64,000 nt of DNA from Candidatus Magnetominusculus dajiuhuensis (GTDB lineage Bacteria; Nitrospirota; Thermodesulfovibrionia; Thermodesulfovibrionales; Magnetobacteriaceae): NCBI GenBank assembly GCA_015233465.1, contig JADFXP010000008.1, positions 1 to 64,000 on the forward strand. The letters run 5' to 3'. The notes below the pieces were generated by a model, which saw only the letters and a list, made by a program, of their open reading frames with translations, did no database searches and was not told the origin of the DNA. Below are positions 9,532-17,589 of this stretch, piece by piece; position 1 is the stretch's first letter; the number at the start of each line of letters is the position of its first letter. The position numbers were made by a program, and so were the translations under genes.

Positions 9532-10673
9532 AAAACTTATTGCTTTCTTTTCGTAAACGGAATATGAATGAAGTAATATTCCTGTATCAAGATCATCTAT
9601 TAGTCTGCTCATGGCAGGGCGGTCAATATATCAAAGACAGAGTTGAACTTAATGCGCCTATAAAGACATTGGCCTCTAAGCGTGGATATGTACTTGTAAT
9701 ACCAGATAATTTAATACATTTGGTCTCAACAAATATCACTAAGACAAAGTCACACAAGGTTAAAGATACGGTGAAATACCATTTAGCATATCTTTTCCCT
9801 GAGGAAGAAATACAAGGACGGTTTGGGTATATTTTATCGTCATGCGCATATCCAATTATTGCCTGTATGTATAACGAAAAACTTAAATCAATTTACCTTA
9901 AGAATAAGAAACTATTCGATTCAGCAAGTATTATTACCACACCGTCTATAATCATTCTTTTATCTAAACAAGAGGCTTCTACGCCTTTTTCTATACGTAC
10001 TGAATCAAAAATGCTATTAAAACATGACAATAAGTTTCTGCATATTGTCGGTAATTTAACCGATTATTCATTTCCTATGGGGATAGAAAATATTGATATA
10101 AATACAACTAATAGCGATGTTTTGCTTGAATTTTTGACAAACATTATAAAAGGTCAGAAGGATTTGACTCAATTGACTCTCAGATTATTCATAGATGATA
10201 ATAAAAAAAATTCATTTACCTTAAATAAAAAAGACTTTTTTCTCATTGCTATTGTGTATATTCTCTTTATTGCTGCAATGTTTCTAAAAACCATACCTAT
10301 TGAAAAAAATATTAATAACTATAAATTCGCTTTAAATGAACAATATAAAAAAGCCGGCGTTTTAGGCGAGGCTGATCCATATGGACATCTACTTTTTAAG
10401 GTAAATCAACTTACGAAACAAGACAGCCAAGGGCTAAATATTCTGCAGGCACTTTCAGCCATAGGTAATGCTTTTAACGATGAGCTGAGCGTTGAAAATA
10501 TTTTAATAACCCCTTCATCAATTAAAATGAAAGGAAAGATAAGCAATTATCAATCCCTTGAAAAAGGTCTGATTAAATTATCTAAATTAATTAAAATTCA
10601 ACTTGCTATTGATAATACAGATATTCAAGATAATATAGTAAGTTTTACTGTAACAGGTATGATGGATAAATGA
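9528..10673 (+). CDS. gspL: Type II secretion inner-membrane platform protein GspL-like
   Basis: A 381-residue protein overlapping gspK by 4 bp (ATGA). The N-terminal cytoplasmic part (about 1-230) resembles the actin-like GspL/PilM fold; one helix spans the membrane (about 238-255, FLIAIVYILFIAAMF). The C-terminal periplasmic domain is ferredoxin-like (ILQALSAIGNAF, FTVTGMMDK end). In known systems GspL couples the GspE ATPase to GspM in the inner membrane. Sequence conservation is low, so the name rests on architecture and gene order. Confidence 0.8.
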   Translation: MKNLLLSFRKRNMNEVIFLYQDHLLVCSWQGGQYIKDRVELNAPIKTLASKRGYVLVIPDNLIHLVSTNITKTKSHKVKDTVKYHLAYLFPEEEIQGRFGYILSSCAYPIIACMYNEKLKSIYLKNKKLFDSASIITTPSIIILLSKQEASTPFSIRTESKMLLKHDNKFLHIVGNLTDYSFPMGIENIDINTTNSDVLLEFLTNIIKGQKDLTQLTLRLFIDDNKKNSFTLNKKDFFLIAIVYILFIAAMFLKTIPIEKNINNYKFALNEQYKKAGVLGEADPYGHLLFKVNQLTKQDSQGLNILQALSAIGNAFNDELSVENILITPSSIKMKGKISNYQSLEKGLIKLSKLIKIQLAIDNTDIQDNIVSFTVTGMMDK

Positions 10674-11113
10674 TTAAAAATCTAATAATATTATTTACAA
10701 TTATATCAAGTCTAATCATTATTTTTATTTCATTTAATAGATATACTAATAATCTCGTAAAAGAGAATGAAAATTTATCAAAAAAATATGAAAAGGTTTA
10801 TGATCTTGCCGATAAATATGCGCTTCTCTCAAAAACTAAGACAGACAATAAAAAAATAATTAAAGCAGGGTTGTTATCTTATATTCAAGATGTAAGTAAT
10901 GGTTTAAATATTAAAATTACGGCAATAAAACCAATTCAAGGAGATACAGACAAAATAAATATTATTTACCAAAAAATTAGCTATAAAAATATATTAGACA
11001 TAGTAACTATGATTGATTCAGTATCAAATATAAAAATAATCAATTTTTCATTGATGAAGAGATTTGATGACCCAGAATATATGAATCTTGATTTGCAGAT
11101 AGAAAAATTATGA
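10670..11113 (+). CDS. gspM: Type II secretion GspM-like protein
   Basis: A 147-residue bitopic protein with one N-terminal membrane helix (IILFTIISSLIIIFISF), a coiled-coil-like charged stretch (NENLSKKYEKVYDLADKYALLSK) and a small periplasmic domain. Size, topology and position after gspL with a 4-bp overlap fit GspM, the partner of GspL. Primary-sequence identity to known GspM proteins cannot be judged by eye. Confidence 0.7.
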   Translation: MIKNLIILFTIISSLIIIFISFNRYTNNLVKENENLSKKYEKVYDLADKYALLSKTKTDNKKIIKAGLLSYIQDVSNGLNIKITAIKPIQGDTDKINIIYQKISYKNILDIVTMIDSVSNIKIINFSLMKRFDDPEYMNLDLQIEKL

Positions 11114-11826
11114 TTAAAAAGGTATCACTTATAATTATCTCTTTTTTAATAGGGATATTTATATTTTTTCCTTATGAAAAGTTTTATAATGCACTGTTAG
11201 ATTCACTGATAAAAAAACATAATATACCAGTTACCTTTAAAATAAAGAGCGCAACACCCTTAAAAATTAATCTTTCAAGTGTTTCAATCTATTTTAATAA
11301 TGACCAGCTTGAATTAAACGATGTTCTGCTATCCGTTAATCCATTAAAATATCTTCTAAATGGCAGCATGGCTTTAATCACTACTAATAATATTAAATTG
11401 AATATCATAAAAGAAGATAATCTATTTAAACTATACTTTAATATAAATGATTTTAGTAATAAATTTTTTGATGATACCATTATTTTTATCAATGGCAGCG
11501 CCTATTTTAATAAAATTATAGCAGAAGAAAAAAAGATACAATTAAACATCAATGATTTAAAATTAATAATATCAAATCGTAATATTGTTTTGAATAATGT
11601 AAAAGGTAATTTTCTTATCAAAAATAATATTATTACTATAGAAAAATTAAATATATCTGGAATGGTACATCTATCTATAGACGGCAGGATTATAATAAAT
11701 GCCGACGATTTGCAAAATTCAAGCTTAGAGATTCAAGTTCAGAACAATAATCTTGATAGAAACCAAATGAAGATCACGCTCAAAGATACAGTTGATTTGT
11801 TAAAAAACGGGTCTGTAGGGTCTTGA
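11110..11826 (+). CDS. gspN: Type II secretion GspN-like protein
   Basis: A 238-residue protein overlapping gspM by 4 bp. It has one N-terminal membrane helix (VSLIIISFLIGIFIFFP) and a beta-rich periplasmic part with repeated short strands (KINLSSVSIYF, LELNDVLLSVNPLKYLL), as in GspN and related AsmA-like proteins. It is last in the gsp operon, as gspN often is. The genes gspC, gspD, gspE and gspF are not in the window. The stop lies 35 bp from the convergent caspase gene. Confidence 0.72.
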   Translation: MIKKVSLIIISFLIGIFIFFPYEKFYNALLDSLIKKHNIPVTFKIKSATPLKINLSSVSIYFNNDQLELNDVLLSVNPLKYLLNGSMALITTNNIKLNIIKEDNLFKLYFNINDFSNKFFDDTIIFINGSAYFNKIIAEEKKIQLNINDLKLIISNRNIVLNNVKGNFLIKNNIITIEKLNISGMVHLSIDGRIIINADDLQNSSLEIQVQNNNLDRNQMKITLKDTVDLLKNGSVGS

Positions 11827-11861
11827 GCTGTGTTAGTCAGAAAAATCGTTTTAAGTGACAA

Positions 11862-14800
11862 CTATTTAGCAAATATTATAAACCTCTCCATTCCAACAGG
11901 CACGACTGCAACAGGTTTCTGTACGCTGTCAATGACTTCTTCTTCACTTTTTTGTTTAACGCTTACACCTCTATATAAACCAAGCATTATATCACGATTC
12001 AGTCTTGGCACCTCTCGGTCTACATAATCTTTTAACTTTAAAAATGGCAGAAAATTTGCCTCATATGCCGCTTTTCCGTCAAATCCGCTTACCATTGATA
12101 ATGTAAATACCCCTCCCTTTAACGTTTCTTTGCCTGATTCCTGTCTGGATGTCCCTGAGTATATGATTGCATTCACATCGTGAACGTCTTTGACAAGTCT
12201 TTTTATATCTGTTTTATTGTCAGAAAAAACCTCGCCTGCCTGACATGTATCTACTATAACCACGCGCCTGCCCATTGTTTTATCTAATATTCTGTGAAGA
12301 CGTTTCCAATCAAGGCTTGTGCCTTCCTTTAAGCCGCCTGTTATCTTTGTGTCAGCAGTTACAAAGTGATAACTCCCTAAAGCATCCGTTACCCCATGGC
12401 CTGCCAAAAATATTATCGTTGTATCAGAGGCCCCTGCCTTTTGGGTCTGTTCCTTTAATGCCTTTTCCACCATATCTGATGTTATGACCATCTTTTTGGC
12501 TACTATAGTATCAATATTTTCTGCAAGGACTTTAACCTCAACCTTTTTATAAAGCATTCCTTCTAATCTCTTAAAATGCTCGGCAATTGATTTTGCGTCA
12601 AGAGGCGGGGATTTTAACTGATTATCAAGCGGCAGTTCTGGATAATTACTGATACCTACTGCTACCACGTAAAGTGTTGAATTCTTTGTTGATAACATAT
12701 CATTACCGTTTGGATTATCAACATATGTTTCATTACTGTTTTCTGCCCATTGATTTTCAACTGTAACCTTTATCGTGTTTTTGTTGTCTGGCAGTAATAT
12801 TTTGTATTTAAGTATATCCCCTGGTTTTGCTCCTTTTAATAAACGCTGCTTTTCTGTTAATTGCTGCGCCCCATTTACATATAAGGTTATCCGCTCTGGA
12901 GCAGTTGTATTATTATTCCCAAGCCTAATTGTTACATCTGCTCTTCCGTCCTTTAAAATTACTACTTGAGCTATCTTTACATCTACTGGCGCTCTCTTTA
13001 TAAGTTCTGCTAAGGTAATATCTCTGATACTCGGCTCTCTTTTGGCGATTTCTTCTATTGCTAATTTACTTCCGCCAAGTTCAATAGTCTTTTTTATTAT
13101 ATCAGGTCTATAAAGATACCTTCTAAATTGTTTAGCAGTAAATAACTCTGCAGCAGTTTCATTACCCTTATTAACATGCCAGCCAACGTATTGATCGCCA
13201 TTAGGTGATGCGTTATAGAAACCCTCGTTAGTCCAAGCCACCCATTGTTTATCCTCTGAAATAAAAATACTAAGGAATGGATAAATCTCCTTATTATTCT
13301 CTAATACCATACCAAATTTTTCATCTATCTTATCAATAACAATGGTTTTAACCTCTTCTTTTCGCTTAATTTGAAATAAATATTGTTTTTTAGGAGTTAT
13401 ATAATTTATAACTTCCATTGCATCTTTAAATGGCTTACTATCTACTTTTAATATTATATCTCCAATCTCTAAACCTGATCTCTCAGCGATACCAGACTTT
13501 ACAATAGATTTAATCCTAACCTTAGCGCCTCCTGACTTTAAGTCCCTTAAATTCCATAGTTTTATAATTTGGTCTTTAGAGCCTGAGACAAGGGTATCCC
13601 CGTCTATTGCAAGAGCCTGTATATCTGAGACATGACCTATGAATTGGGCAGTCTCCTCACCTCTTTCGTTATAAGCATTTAAGAAACCATTCCCCCCGCC
13701 TGAGATTATCGTCCCATCAGTTGTAAATCCATAAGCAATATTTTTGCTTCCATTTGTACTATCTCTATAAATCTGTCCAGTCTTTCTGCCATTATTCATA
13801 ATATCAAGGACTTGCCCATCAATCCCCACAGTAAAATTAAAGGAATACCCAAGATACTTCTGATCTATCTTCTTAAATCCACTCAATTGAGATGAGTTGT
13901 TGATTAAGTACGTATCAAGATTTATTGAATCTTCTAATTTTATTTGTTCATTATAATTTTTGTTTTCAAGTGCTGCCTTACGTTCTAAATATTTATTAAT
14001 ATTCATATTCTCTGACATTGCTTGTTTTTGAAAATTGTATAGCTCCAAGTTTTTCTTTTCAACTATTTCAGTATCAGCATATCCAAATCCTATCTCCTTG
14101 CCTTTGATACCTACTGACCAAACCTCATTGCCAATACCTTTTATTTGCCTTTTTATATCGCCTGTATTGATATCCCATAAATAAATCTCATTATGTGTTC
14201 CGCCTGCTGTAATAGCAGTTCTATTATCTAAAAAGGCGACTGTTCCTGCTACATAATCGAACTTTTTAAATGATACTATCTCCTTAAATCCATTTTGAGA
14301 GTCATATACCTTAGCAGCAAATGGAGGATATTGAGTTCCAGCGAGTAGAAGTTTCCCGTCAGGTGAAAACGATAGTCCTAATGGCAATGTATCTGAAACT
14401 ATCTCCTTAATTGGCTTAAAGTTGTGTTCTAATATAACTATATTATAGGATCCCCCTACTATATTACTCCCAATTGCACCTGTAACTGCGATATAACCAA
14501 CGCTGACTGCCAAAGATAATAATCCAGTTGTGTGCACATATGTCTTTAAAACGCTTTTTTCATTCAAAGACCAAAGTATAACCTTTCCATCAACGCCTGC
14601 TGATATTATTTTATAATCACCGTCTTCTTTAATTATACTAACGGCTGAAACCGTATTCGTATGTTTTTTAAAGGTATTGACAAGAGAGAATTTATCTGAA
14701 ATATCCCATACCTTTAAAGTTGTATCCGCTGAACCTGATACCAAATACCTTCCATCACTACTTACAGAAAGACAATTAACCGTACTTTGATGAGACCTTA

Positions 14801-15188
14801 GAACCCTTGAAATCCTTCCAGTCTTTAGGTCATATATGCGAATATTCCCCCATGTATCAACACTCTGACCAAACCATCCCCCAACAGCAAGCCATCTTTC
14901 ATCAGGACTAAGGGCTATGGCAAATATCACACCTTCAGGGCCTCCGCCAATCTGTCCTAATATTTTTTGAGTCTCCATGCCAGTGACAGTATCCCAGATG
15001 CGAATGGTCTTATCCATTGATGAGGTGATTATATGCCGTCCATCCTTCATGGGTATAACATTTGTTATAGAAGCCATGTGTCCGCCAGTATTTAACTTAA
15101 GTATTGGGAGATCGGCAAAGGCAAAAGGTGCGGTTATCAATATATAGATAGATATTAATGTAAAAAAGCAATAAATCCTGTGTCTCAT
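11862..15188 (-). CDS. Exported WD40-PDZ-caspase (metacaspase-like) protein
   Basis: An 1108-residue protein with an N-terminal signal peptide (about 1-25, ending FAFA). WD40 repeats form a first propeller (about 30-350; DKTIRIWD, DTTLKVWD, GKVILWS) and further repeats follow near 470-550 (SKDQIIKLWNL). A PDZ domain follows (about 555-625, SGLEIGDIILKVDSKPF). The C-terminus is a caspase-like peptidase C14 domain (about 830-1090) with catalytic H931 in LAGHG and C982 in VDTCQAG, so the dyad is intact. Such proteins probably cleave after basic or acidic residues in the periplasm once a signal binds the propeller (inference). It follows the Sel1 gene on the same strand, and the two probably share an operon. 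Confidence 0.9.
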   Translation of the reverse strand: MRHRIYCFFTLISIYILITAPFAFADLPILKLNTGGHMASITNVIPMKDGRHIITSSMDKTIRIWDTVTGMETQKILGQIGGGPEGVIFAIALSPDERWLAVGGWFGQSVDTWGNIRIYDLKTGRISRVLRSHQSTVNCLSVSSDGRYLVSGSADTTLKVWDISDKFSLVNTFKKHTNTVSAVSIIKEDGDYKIISAGVDGKVILWSLNEKSVLKTYVHTTGLLSLAVSVGYIAVTGAIGSNIVGGSYNIVILEHNFKPIKEIVSDTLPLGLSFSPDGKLLLAGTQYPPFAAKVYDSQNGFKEIVSFKKFDYVAGTVAFLDNRTAITAGGTHNEIYLWDINTGDIKRQIKGIGNEVWSVGIKGKEIGFGYADTEIVEKKNLELYNFQKQAMSENMNINKYLERKAALENKNYNEQIKLEDSINLDTYLINNSSQLSGFKKIDQKYLGYSFNFTVGIDGQVLDIMNNGRKTGQIYRDSTNGSKNIAYGFTTDGTIISGGGNGFLNAYNERGEETAQFIGHVSDIQALAIDGDTLVSGSKDQIIKLWNLRDLKSGGAKVRIKSIVKSGIAERSGLEIGDIILKVDSKPFKDAMEVINYITPKKQYLFQIKRKEEVKTIVIDKIDEKFGMVLENNKEIYPFLSIFISEDKQWVAWTNEGFYNASPNGDQYVGWHVNKGNETAAELFTAKQFRRYLYRPDIIKKTIELGGSKLAIEEIAKREPSIRDITLAELIKRAPVDVKIAQVVILKDGRADVTIRLGNNNTTAPERITLYVNGAQQLTEKQRLLKGAKPGDILKYKILLPDNKNTIKVTVENQWAENSNETYVDNPNGNDMLSTKNSTLYVVAVGISNYPELPLDNQLKSPPLDAKSIAEHFKRLEGMLYKKVEVKVLAENIDTIVAKKMVITSDMVEKALKEQTQKAGASDTTIIFLAGHGVTDALGSYHFVTADTKITGGLKEGTSLDWKRLHRILDKTMGRRVVIVDTCQAGEVFSDNKTDIKRLVKDVHDVNAIIYSGTSRQESGKETLKGGVFTLSMVSGFDGKAAYEANFLPFLKLKDYVDREVPRLNRDIMLGLYRGVSVKQKSEEEVIDSVQKPVAVVPVGMERFIIFAK

Positions 15189-15284
15189 GAATTTTCCTGC
15201 CTTAGAAGAGATTCTGAAATATTTTATATTCCCCGCCCTAATGGGAGGGGAAATCTAAGTTAATAATACAACGTTATAAGTTAT

Positions 15285-16367
15285 CTATTTCTTTGGTTGA
15301 GCATCTAATCTTTGCTGACAACTTACTACAAACACATTTGTAGAATTAAGACCTTGTTCAGTACATTTATGGTACCACTCAACAGCGTCTGAAGTATTTT
15401 GCGGACAATCTAATCCATATTCATAACATAATCCAAGAGAAAGCATAGCCCCTACGAAACCCTGTTCTGCCGCCTCATTAAGTAACCATTTATATTCTGC
15501 TTGGAACTTTCTTGGAGGTTGTGGAGCACTTATACCTTCTGAGCCCATATGTGCTATAAGATTATAACTATTAATTAAATTATATACGTTGGCAATCAAA
15601 AATTGTGCTTGGGGGTAGCCTTGATCAGATGCTCCCTTATACCACTTTAGAGCTTCAGTGTATTCGCTCTCAGGTACAATTTGAATATACTCTACTGGTC
15701 CAATATCATGTCCAGGAGGCAAAGGCTTTCTCATTTTAGAATCTACAAATTTAGCCTTGCCTTGATAATAACTTCCGATATTGGTTTGAGCTATGACTTC
15801 TCCCTGCTCAGCAGCTTTCATTGACCATTTAAGGAAATTCTCTTCACTCTTAGGGACTCCAATGCCAAGAAGGTATATCTGTCCGATAAAGGTTTGAAAC
15901 AATATGCCGCCTTTTTCTGCTTCTGATAAGATTTTTGGTGCAATTGGTAAAATTAATGTTTTTAATTTATCCATATCCAAAACTACAATTTGTTTATCCA
16001 TTCCAATTATCATGGCTAATGCAAATTTCCCCAATAGACTATTATTATCAGCAGCTTTTTTTGCAAATTCAGATGCTAATTTATAGTTTATGTGAGTGCC
16101 AAGACCTGTTAAGTAAGAAAGAGCGACCATCGCTTGAGCATCAGGGTTTCCAGAAGCTGCAGAAGTTTGATATAATTTAAAGGCGCTCTTATAATCTTTT
16201 TTCACACCCTTGCCATAAAACAAGGCCTCAGCCTTTGCAAACGTTTCTTTAGAGGCATTATTACTCTTTGAATCTTTAACGCTTGCTGCAACGGCATTAT
16301 CCACTATTACTAATACGCTTAAATACATAACAATAATAAACAGATGTTTGAAACTCTTGATGGTCAC
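15285..16367 (-). CDS. Secreted Sel1-repeat (TPR-like) protein
   Basis: A 360-residue protein with a signal peptide (hydrophobic 11-24, LFIIVMYLSVLVIV, then NAVAAS). Several Sel1-like repeats follow, for example SGNPDAQAMVALSYLTGLG, WSMKAAEQGEVIAQTNIGSY and QGFVGAMLSLGLCYEYG. These helical repeats bind proteins; no catalytic domain is seen. It lies 96 bp upstream of the WD40-caspase gene and may act as its partner or scaffold (inference from position). The gap holds a G/C-rich imperfect palindrome near 15230-15255 that could act as a partial terminator. Confidence 0.85.
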   Translation of the reverse strand: MTIKSFKHLFIIVMYLSVLVIVDNAVAASVKDSKSNNASKETFAKAEALFYGKGVKKDYKSAFKLYQTSAASGNPDAQAMVALSYLTGLGTHINYKLASEFAKKAADNNSLLGKFALAMIIGMDKQIVVLDMDKLKTLILPIAPKILSEAEKGGILFQTFIGQIYLLGIGVPKSEENFLKWSMKAAEQGEVIAQTNIGSYYQGKAKFVDSKMRKPLPPGHDIGPVEYIQIVPESEYTEALKWYKGASDQGYPQAQFLIANVYNLINSYNLIAHMGSEGISAPQPPRKFQAEYKWLLNEAAEQGFVGAMLSLGLCYEYGLDCPQNTSDAVEWYHKCTEQGLNSTNVFVVSCQQRLDAQPKK

Positions 16368-16666
16368 TATTTTCTCTCCTTGATTTTGTCAAGATCTCTT
16401 ATCCTATTAATAATTACTTCGCACTTGAATTTAAGGAAACATTCCTAAACTCACCTTTGAAAATCTGAGAATTTACTGAGAAAAGCATTTTTTATGGGGC
16501 TCAAGGCTTCAAACCCGTCAAAACTAAAGGATTTTCACCTCGTTTTCATAAGGGAAATTTTATGCCAAAGATAAGACTCATTATACCTTAACAAGTAGTT
16601 GTATGATAAATCAAGATATTAAAACAGATGTCAAAATAGACTCTAAGTTAATTCTATCTATAGTAA

Positions 16667-16787
16667 TTGTCAAAAGTAAATTCCGTTTAAATTCCCCTTT
16701 TAGAAAAAGGGGTAGATGCGTAGCAGACGGGGTATTTGAAGGTTATTCAAAATACAATTTCGTTTAAAACGAAGATATTTTTGACAA
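16667..16787. repeat. MITE-like unit with imperfect terminal inverted repeats
   Basis: The left end TTGTCAAAAGTAAATTCCGT and the right end, read on the minus strand as TTGTCAAAAATATCTTCGTT, match at most positions over about 25 bp. Between them lies a small hairpin (CCCC TTTTAGAAAAA GGGG) and the phrase GATGCGTAGCAGACGGGG. No transposase is encoded, so this would be a non-autonomous element or a decayed remnant. No target-site duplication was verified. Confidence 0.45.
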
Positions 16788-16807
16788 CCAATATAAAACC
16801 GTATTTC

Positions 16808-16882
16808 GTAGGGGTAACCCTTGTGGTTACCCTGATTACATGTAGATTAAACGTAAAACAGGGCAGCCACAAGGGCTGCCCC
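16808..16882. repeat. GTAGGGGC-family palindromes (pair)
   Basis: The first palindrome is GTAGGGGTAACC-CTTGT-GGTTACCC at about 16808-16832, and the second is GGGCAGCC-ACAAG-GGCTGCCCC at 16861-16882. The second is identical in its core to one near 62747-62767. Similar palindromes occur at 43828 and 44766. Confidence 0.75.
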
Positions 16883-16970
16883 TGCTGAGTTAAGAAGGCA
16901 TTAATTGTTTTTAAAGGGAATACAACCTTGATGTCAATTCCTATTTTCCCCAATTATAAATATCCTGAGC

Positions 16971-17243
16971 TTATATCCTTCTTTTTAATTGAGCATATAC
17001 AGCATCATCATTACTCGATCCAATCAATTCTATAAATAAGCAGTCATCTTCAATCCTATAAATAATACGATACTCACCTATATCTACACGTTTAAAGTTA
17101 TAACCTTTTAGGTCTTTAGAATCTTGTGGGATGGGATTTTTTAATAAGGAAAATATCTTTGTGGTTATTTGTTTATAATATTTTAACGGCAAATTCTTGT
17201 CAGTTATAAAATTATAAGCAGCATTTGTAACTTCAAGCTTCAC
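16971..17243 (-). CDS. RelE/ParE-family toxin
   Basis: A 90-residue protein of the RelE/ParE superfamily: KYYKQITTKIFSLLKNP, LKGYNFKRVDIGEYRIIYRI and a basic C-terminus (YAQLKRRI). RelE members cleave mRNA in the ribosomal A site; ParE members inhibit gyrase. The R-x-D/x-G-x-Y-R-I-x-Y pattern fits RelE. It starts 5 nt after the antitoxin stop, the normal antitoxin-first order of a type II module. Confidence 0.88.
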   Translation of the reverse strand: MKLEVTNAAYNFITDKNLPLKYYKQITTKIFSLLKNPIPQDSKDLKGYNFKRVDIGEYRIIYRIEDDCLFIELIGSSNDDAVYAQLKRRI

Positions 17244-17248
17244 AATAC

Positions 17249-17488
17249 CTATCTCAAGATTAACGCTTCCTGTGCCTTCTCATGATCAACGTACCCGCTT
17301 TTTTGAGCCTCTAACGCCTTATCCGCCCAATATCTGTCTTCTAATTCCTGCAGTTGTTCAAGATATTTAATAGAAATCATCGCAGCTGCTGCCCTGCCGT
17401 TTCTCTCTATCACAATAGGCTCTATTAAAGCAGATTCTAAGTGAAGTCCAAATTTTCTTTGAATATCTGTAGACTTTATAGTTTTCAT
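17249..17488 (-). CDS. Phd/YefM-family antitoxin
   Basis: A 79-residue antitoxin. The N-terminal DNA-binding part reads KSTDIQRKFGLHLESALIEP, with VIERNGRAAAAMIS as in Phd/YefM proteins; the C-terminal tail should wrap and neutralise the toxin encoded directly downstream. The ATG follows AGGAGGTAAT-like sequence (GGAGGTAATTTA on the minus strand). It is expected to repress its own promoter with the toxin as co-repressor (family knowledge). Confidence 0.87.
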   Translation of the reverse strand: MKTIKSTDIQRKFGLHLESALIEPIVIERNGRAAAAMISIKYLEQLQELEDRYWADKALEAQKSGYVDHEKAQEALILR

Positions 17489-17510
17489 TAAATTACCTCC
17501 ATATTATACA

Positions 17511-17540
17511 TTGGGGCTGCACCCCAAACCCTGTAAGGCA
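17511..17540. repeat. Half copy of the palindromic repeat, copy B
   Basis: A single hairpin, TTGGGG-CTGCA-CCCCAA at 17511-17527, followed by ACCCTGTAAGG, resembles one half of the two-hairpin repeat. It lies just upstream of the antitoxin gene and after the end of the PAS kinase region. Confidence 0.55.
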
Positions 17541-17589
17541 TTAAATATATTTATTATACATATTATTTGTCAAAGAATATGACAGCGAT

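Larger units (their letters stand above)
16368..16970. other. Gene-free spacer filled with repeats
   Basis: This 600-bp stretch has no convincing gene. It holds a possible degenerate copy of the two-hairpin repeat near 16485-16545 (AAAGCATTTTTTATGGGGCTC...), a MITE-like inverted-repeat unit at 16667-16787 and two GTAGGGG-type palindromes at 16808-16882. It separates the RelE gene from the Sel1 gene. The only open frame of note, about 68 codons on the minus strand, runs through the palindromes and is not credible. Confidence 0.6.

Noticed and set aside
16747-16953. Short minus-strand frame in the repeat-filled spacer
   Set aside because: It runs through palindromic repeats, has no ribosome site and no recognisable features.
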